Source: Hydractinia symbiolongicarpus (lineage: Eukaryota > Cnidaria > Hydrozoa > Anthoathecata > Hydractiniidae). From it: a DNA stretch of 64,000 nucleotides. This document shows positions 60,601 through 64,000 of the stretch, one piece after another. The notes beneath the pieces were generated by a model, which made no database searches, was not told the origin of the DNA, and worked only from the letters and a program-made list of their open reading frames with translations. A program made the translations under genes and the position numbers. How positions within the stretch are numbered: position 1 is the first letter of the stretch; every line of letters starts with the position of its first letter. Location: the NCBI RefSeq assembly GCF_029227915.1, contig NC_079887.1:20025650-20089649 (forward strand). Direction: 5' to 3'.

Positions 60601-63136
60601 AGAGCTCCATTTGTTTTTCTTAATTTATTGCCAATATAAGATATGTGGAAATCCCAATCTAGAAATTCATCTATTAATATACCTAGATATCTTACATGAG
60701 ATGAGAATTCAAGTTTTTTTCCATTTAATTTCAGCCTTATATCATAGTTGACTGCTTTATTTCTTTGCCTAAATAGGATGACTTCAGTCTTTGCTACATT
60801 TAGTGCTATTTTATTTGCAGTTAGCCATTTATATATACATTTTAAATCTATATTTAAATGCTTCTGCATTTTTTTCAGATTATGGTTAGCATATAACATG
60901 CAAGTGTCATCTGCAAAATGAAAAATTTCTGAAAAAATTATTGAGTTAATTAAATCATTAATATAAAGTAAAAATAAAATAGGACCAAGAACGGAACCTT
61001 GGGGAACTCCATGTTTAATAAAAAGTTTTTTAGATTTGGTGTTAGTTAGGGAGACATATTGTACCCTATCGCTGAGATAGGAGCGAAACCAGGAGTTTGT
61101 TACACCTCTAATTCCATAATGTTCAAGCTTTGAAAGGAGAATTTCGTGTGATACAGTATCAAAGGCCTTTTGAAGGTCTATGAAGATTCCACATGCAAAC
61201 TTACAATTATCTAAATTTTGTCGAATAGTTTCAGTGAGACTAATTAGTGCATGGGTGGTTGAATGTTTGGTCCTAAATCCAAATTGTTTATTGGTTATAA
61301 TTTTATTAGAATCTAGGAAAGAAATTAATCGGTTTTTAATTATTTTTTCAAAGATCTTATCTTACAGCGTCCCTAAAAAAACTTAAATCTCACAAGCCAT
61401 GAAGTTATTGCAAAATAAAGTAAGTAGACTAATTATGTTACCGTTTTGCATCTCTACTATTTCTGCTCTTTTAGTAAACCTGTTTTTTGCCATGGATTGT
61501 AGAAATTTTTATAGAGTCTGTACCGTATCTACATTCTCCAAATATATCCACTGCCTAGCAGCATTTTACAAAAATTTTAAATGTGTACAAGTTAAAATTT
61601 TAATTAAAAGTTGTAAATATAATCCGGCCTCATTAATATTACTGCCGCTCCAGTTTACTCGCTTTTTTTTGCAAGGTTTAAATGATAATCCCACAGTGGG
61701 AATAATAGAGTAAATATGGCATGTGCTGCTTATTTAGATGATGTATCATCTGGCGTGTTTATTTGTGTGCTAAATTTTATTATTTGAAAAAAAGCCACTT
61801 GTATGCCATTAGCTATCTATGTGTGGTACACATATTACAATATTTAGTCAGGTATTTCTATGAAGAACGCAGATTTGATTCATGTTGAAGCTGTTTTGCA
61901 ATTTACAATGGTTTAAACATAATTGCTATGGTAAGTTTTTATCAGGGCATGTTTATATGGAAATTTCCTTGGGAAGCCGGAAAATGTTCCAGCATGATTT
62001 CAAGTTGACAAACTACTTTATTAAAAGGATCGACGTCTCCGTAGGCAAATATAAAATTCCTTTTCTCATATGAACAGAATTTCTTCGATAACTTTCAAAA
62101 CTAAACTAAACATTCTTATGGTAACACCGACGTATCCAGAGAGGTTTTGCTACCGGTCTACCGGTATGGGATCCCAAATTCTTATCCCAAAAAAATAAAA
62201 AATGCAAAGAAAAAAACTAATACGGTCTTTCCTTGTTTTACAATAGAAGTTATCTACCGTGGACACCACGGTGTAATGCTTAATTTTTAACAGGTTTAAC
62301 AGGTATATATATATTTATCAGCAACAAAGACTAAAAACGAAAAATATATAAAATTATGTAATAAAATGCAAGTAATATTTGTACAAAATTTTGCTGCTTT
62401 GAGTGCTGCAAAGCCATTTTCTGGCGATCTAGGGACACAAAACCCAAAATTTTCCCGTCAGCAACAACCATGGTGGTGCCTCACGGAGATACTAGCCTAA
62501 GCAAAAGTTGGGTATAAGGAAATATTTTTTGGTATCTAAGGAAATATTTTCCATATAAACAGCCCTTTAGTCTAGTCAAGCCACATATATATCCCCTAAT
62601 TGAGCTAACTTCTACTAAAAGTGACTGCCCTATTAGGCATTAGCTCCAGACTGACATGGCTAAAATGTTACAAATATAAAAAAAATTTTGTAGCTTTAGT
62701 ATGCTTAAAAAATTTTGCGTTATGTAGCACATAAATAAAACATGGTTTTGAAGCATGTAGTTACTGTACATAAAAAAGTTTACATTCCAGTATTGCTGGA
62801 CTTTTCTTATCTCTCCCTATCGCGTTATTCTAGTTATAGGCAGCTAGGCAGCTAAATATTCTTCTTTTTTCCCTCAAAAAGTACTTTAAAGCTTTACAAT
62901 ACAGGTAGCTATGTGCTTTAAATAAAAGCCTAGCTAACAATCACCAAACAATAATTATATATAGCCAGCACAGCAAAGTAATATGTAAAAAATCTAGCTA
63001 GCTAGTTAATCTCGACTCACCTAAACTCGTTGGTAATATAGCCACATAACTTTGCAAGAGAGTCATCGACCGAAAATATTTTCTGTTGCTTAATCGATGG
63101 TTCTGGCCTTTTGTTGTAACGAGTAGACATAAACAT
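44366..63136 (-). CDS. Mondo: Mondo (MondoA/ChREBP) bHLH-ZIP transcription factor, 17 exons
   Basis: Glucose-6-phosphate-responsive transcription factor that binds carbohydrate response elements as a heterodimer with Mlx. Exons read from the right: 63136-63021, 59692-59583, 59299-59133, 58846-58796, 57930-57878, 56917-56850, 56474-56385, 56182-56099, 55749-54059, 52141-52097, 51873-51817, 51334-51247, 51013-50914, 46382-46331, 45653-45579, 45286-45157, 44550-44366. All introns are GT-AG, and phases agree throughout, giving 1,053 residues. Order: Mondo conserved region, Gln-rich activation region, bHLH, zipper, C-terminal domain. Vertebrate MondoA and ChREBP are of similar or smaller size. The N terminus is short: only about 22 residues precede the second conserved block, so the usual first block (MCR I) is missing or lies in an unseen upstream exon. 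No break is seen. Exon 15 and the ATG are the least certain parts. Confidence 0.92.
44602..44627 (+). repeat. (CAAA)n microsatellite
   Basis: Six tandem tetranucleotide units directly upstream of Mondo exon 17 on the gene strand (intron 16). Confidence 0.85.
44809..44866 (+). repeat. 17-bp tandem repeat, three copies
   Basis: TTCGAATATACTTTAAT repeated head to tail, in Mondo intron 16. Confidence 0.85.
46018..46140 (+). repeat. Short diverged tandem repeat
   Basis: Three imperfect units containing GAAAGTTACTT, TTTTGCGATTTTATCGACAC, in Mondo intron 14. Confidence 0.7.
46331..52141 (-). CDS. Mondo: Mondo exons 10-14: bHLH and leucine zipper
   Basis: Exon 10 (52,141-52,097) is a 15-codon linker, 'PSKPITKVADRIIYN'. 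Exon 11 (51,873-51,817) is the basic region, 'EHRRQCHLSAEQKRRGLIK', close to the Mondo 'HISAEQKRRFNIK'; the His, Glu and Arg positions used to read the E-box are kept. Exon 12 (51,334-51,247) holds helix 1 and the loop ('NAFEELSQMIPSKG...SKLSNSAILQL'). Exon 13 (51,013-50,914) holds helix 2 and the zipper ('TCDYIQVLQRERASCDVKMN...QQQIDQMQAAI'). Exon 14 (46,382-46,331) gives 'ECQNKLPTTGAS', matching the conserved 'CQQQLPATG' end of the zipper. Intron 13 is 4.5 kb. Confidence 0.92.
46560..46815. repeat. Dispersed AT-rich repeat with GC-rich end
   Basis: T/A-rich block followed by 'CCATAATGCAT' and 'ACGCACGTGCGCACGGA'. The same order (poly-T/A block, 'CTATAATGCAT', 'GACACGTGCACACGGA') is at 30,475-30,740, and a related A-rich block with 'GCAGTTCTCGGCCA' is at 50,500-50,805 in the other direction. 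Probably an old SINE or MITE family. Confidence 0.5.
47273..47647 (+). pseudogene. Transposon-derived ORF fragment in Mondo intron 13
   Basis: Open for 124 codons on the strand opposite to Mondo. After an unlikely Phe-rich start, the segment 'KRTKPTTSAGKDKFCNIIKE', then 'YDFEKITIENIKKACF', looks like genuine protein. A following stretch (47,709-47,760) reads 'RCDVLVNKYEKC' in another frame. It resembles N-terminal segments of unnamed repetitive proteins in cnidarian genomes. No domain is assigned. Confidence 0.3.
48285..48337. mobile_element. 53-bp palindromic MITE with ends like the helicase transposon
   Basis: Left arm CAACCTTGACTCCAGGG; right arm, reverse-complemented, CAACCTCGACCCCAGGG. 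These match the terminal repeats of the element at 3,031-9,129 (CAACCTCGWTCCCAGG). Only about 19 bp separates the arms. It lies in Mondo intron 13. Confidence 0.55.
51672..51701 (+). repeat. T20-G10 homopolymer junction
   Basis: Twenty T directly followed by ten G, in Mondo intron 11; length likely to be polymorphic or poorly sequenced. Confidence 0.85.
54059..55749 (-). CDS. Mondo: Mondo exon 9: large central transactivation region
   Basis: A 1,691-bp exon, 564 codons without a stop. It is rich in Ser, Asn, Pro and Gln. It includes a serine/basic stretch (KSDSNLTTLSKRSSNKKD), an Asn/Ile/Pro-rich block and a Gln-rich helix near the middle ('LLQQQLNLMVKQQQEQIQLK...LQEKRQQLSKQ') typical of coactivator-binding surfaces. 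The position between the conserved N terminus and the bHLH matches the poorly conserved Pro-rich centre of vertebrate MondoA/ChREBP. The acceptor (TTTTAG|CCGATTGG) and donor (ATTAAC|GTAAGT) are both clear. Confidence 0.88.
56099..58846 (-). CDS. Mondo: Mondo exons 4-8: acidic linker and DxF/MCR-V-like segment
   Basis: Five small exons. Exon 4 'LLRNGDLTRENLEVSDE'; exon 5 'EKTSSEDSDTENEVDDDG' (acidic); exon 6 'VNNKRNGSKSIKSLESSISF'; exon 7 'SAMYAFPDTLFSSVDQKK', which matches the 'SDTLF' glucose-6-phosphate-recognition motif of Mondo proteins; exon 8 'GIIQPTLDHLNPCFDELMEN', which matches the conserved 'MIQP.L..L.PSLDDFM' segment needed for activation. The motif matches are visible in the sequence; the role in sugar sensing is known from vertebrate MondoA/ChREBP. 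A tandem Helitron-like array begins 24 bp into intron 5. Confidence 0.88.
57267..57853 (+). mobile_element. Tandem array of five short Helitron-like units
   Basis: Units at 57,267-57,392, 57,393-57,516, 57,517-57,641, 57,642-57,768 and 57,769-57,853 (the last shortened). Each starts TCTCTTTAATAATAGCCGTA or a close variant (TCACTTT..., TCTCTTTAATAAAAGG...). Each carries 'ATATAAAGGACGGGCGACC' or a close variant, then a hairpin such as CCGTGGATTTTTCCACGG, and ends GTTAACGACTAG or similar. The CTAG of one unit is directly joined to the TC of the next. TC start, hairpin and CTAG end are Helitron hallmarks; about 125 bp is far too short to encode anything. Confidence 0.7.
59133..63136 (-). CDS. Mondo: Mondo exons 1-3: Mondo conserved region (nutrient-sensing N terminus)
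   Basis: Exon 1 (63,136-63,021) gives 'FSVDDSLAKLCGYITNEF', matching the MCR II nuclear-export block. Exon 2 (59,692-59,583) gives 'KLITPKYKDF...KTRLNNAIWRAWHIQ', the MCR III segment that in MondoA/ChREBP binds 14-3-3. Exon 3 (59,299-59,133) gives 'QAVILEGKYWRRRLDAVSRE', then 'FKKWRRLYKEK', the MCR IV basic block. These segments hold the protein in the cytoplasm at low glucose in vertebrates. ATG 63,136 is chosen as the first in frame; ATG 63,130 is two codons downstream. Intron 1 (3.3 kb) contains a truncated LINE. Confidence 0.92.
59876..61365 (-). mobile_element. 5'-truncated CR1/L2-like LINE in Mondo intron 1
   Basis: Same strand as Mondo. The frame is open from about 61,360 to 60,054 (about 435 codons): 'FGFRTKHSTTHALISL', 'CGIFIDLQKAFDTVSHEIL' (catalytic Asp), 'HGVPQGSVLGPILFLLYIND', 'HFADDTCMLYANHN' (catalytic Asp pair) and the C-terminal 'SSHISYSPQVWG...LQKAALRIITFS'. 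A stop is at 60,054, followed by a 3' UTR and a (ACT)n tail (plus-strand TAG repeats from 59,876). It differs in sequence from the LINE at 407-11,186, so a different family is represented. The intact catalytic frame suggests a young insertion. Confidence 0.85.
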
Positions 63137-63260
63137 TATGACATTAACGTTGTAAAGTTTTTTTCAGCGAGAAATACTTTTCCGCCATGTTTTGCACCGA
63201 CCTTTCAAAAATGATATTCACGTGACTCGCAACTATTCTATCCCCGAGTGAATTGATTGG
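63137..63260 (-). promoter_or_regulatory. Mondo leader/promoter: E-box and short upstream ORF
   Basis: A canonical E-box CACGTG lies at 63,219-63,224, 83 bp upstream of the Mondo ATG. An upstream ORF runs from ATG 63,188 (context AACATGG, favourable) to TAA at 63,144-63,146. It has 14 codons, starts MAEKYFSL, is in a different frame and ends 7 bp before the Mondo ATG. Transcription start and any TATA box cannot be identified with confidence. Confidence 0.4.
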
Positions 63261-63899
63261 CTAGTGATGTGAAGTTCGCATTACTCGATTGGCTATGAGT
63301 AGGAAAACGCCATGTTTTGAAAGCATGTGGCTTCGCACGGGAATCGTGAAAAATACAAAAATACTTTCGTTTTGTCCCCTGGGCCGGAATGGAAAATAGT
63401 AAAGCAACCTGATACACCCCGGGTTAAGAAAACACGGGTAATTTTTACTCTGCCAAAGAAAGACACGCTCCATTCAAAAGTGGCACTAGTCATTGCAAAC
63501 TTTTTGTTGCCAATATCTCCCGGAGTACCTCTAAGGCCCATATGACCTGTTTTTTAAACAATTTTTTTTTGCTAAATGCAGTTTTAAAACGCTATGAGGC
63601 ATGCTTTAGCACAGTTCGGCTCAGCAGTTGGTTTATCATAGTCTTCATAAGAAAAAAATATAGTGTAGAGGCAACGACCACCAGCATTATTTACGCAATT
63701 ATTCCCCACCAAAGTGGACAAAAGTCTACATTTGTATATATATGTTAGCTTTCATTTATATAAGTTAACATTTATATTTATATGGTCAAGCTTCGTGTAT
63801 ACAAAGTCAACTTTCTTGTAAATAGGTCAACTTTTGTGTTTATATGATCAAGCAATATGTATAAAGCTCAACTTTTATTTTTTAAATCAATTTTCATTT
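63261..63899. other. Intergenic DNA upstream of Mondo
   Basis: No supported gene; the short ORF pair around 63,293-63,545 reads on both strands, which argues against coding. The last 200 bp repeat 'TCAACTTT...GT(A/T)TATA' motifs. Confidence 0.45.
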
Positions 63900-64000
63900 C
63901 AGGGGCGGATCCAGACTTTTTCAAGACTTAGTCAAAATATTGCTGCGCAGCAGCAATATTTGGACTAAGTCTTGAATTTAGCAGCAGGGGGTCCTTGGGG
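63900..64000 (+). mobile_element. 2.3-kb transposon family, third copy, cut by the window edge
   Basis: Starts CAGGGGCGGATCCAGACTTT and continues with the same subterminal palindrome as copies 1 and 2. It has several differences ('TCAAGACTTAG', 'CTGCGCAGCAGCAATATTTG', 'GCAGGGGGTCC'), so it is older or belongs to another subfamily. Confidence 0.8.

Noticed and set aside
63293-63545. Overlapping ORFs upstream of Mondo on both strands
   Set aside because: Open in three frames on both strands, no ATG context or domain support.

Overview
This is AT-rich invertebrate DNA, most likely from a cnidarian. The host gene on the right has 17 exons with standard GT-AG introns, and the rest is crowded with transposon families typical of cnidarian genomes (Polinton, CR1/L2-like LINEs, an Academ-like helicase transposon, Helitron-like units, a TTAA-flanked element with a P2X7-ballast-like ORF). 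The species cannot be fixed from the sequence alone.

Positions 1-19,200: a degraded Polinton/Maverick. On the plus strand is an integrase, cut in two at about 407/11,187. On the minus strand are an MSV199/DUF3627-type gene, a small membrane protein, a packaging ATPase, several small proteins, an HNH-type nuclease and a protein-primed type-B DNA polymerase broken by several frameshifts. No capsid or protease gene is visible. The integrase is split by a CR1/L2-like LINE (about 407-11,186; ORF1 with an SGNH esterase, ORF2 with endonuclease and reverse transcriptase). The LINE is itself split by a 6.1-kb DNA transposon (3,031-9,129) with two convergent genes: a ZAD-like zinc finger plus DUF6589-like transposase, and a RecQ-like helicase. 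This is a three-level nest.

Positions 19,200-44,300: few genes. One apparently intact intronless gene for a Golgi-type glycosyltransferase-like protein lies at 21,870-23,096 (minus). It is followed by a 38-bp minisatellite of about 28 copies (23,386-24,460), a 4.3-kb TTAA-flanked transposon (25,050-29,390), end-to-end Helitron-like units (33,322-35,105), and two almost identical 2,286-bp DNA transposons (35,339-37,624 and 38,527-40,812). A third copy of the latter starts at 63,900.

Positions 44,366-63,136 (minus): the main host gene, an ortholog of Mondo (MondoA/ChREBP; MLXIP/MLXIPL), the glucose-sensing bHLH-ZIP partner of Mlx. I could place 17 exons with matching splice phases throughout, totalling about 1,053 codons. 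They carry the Mondo conserved region at the N terminus, a long Gln-rich middle, the bHLH-zipper and the C-terminal cytoplasmic-localisation domain. Its introns hold a 5'-truncated LINE (59,876-61,365), a five-copy tandem Helitron-like array (57,267-57,853) and a 53-bp palindrome (48,285-48,337) whose ends match those of the helicase transposon at the other end of the window. The leader has an E-box and a short upstream ORF.
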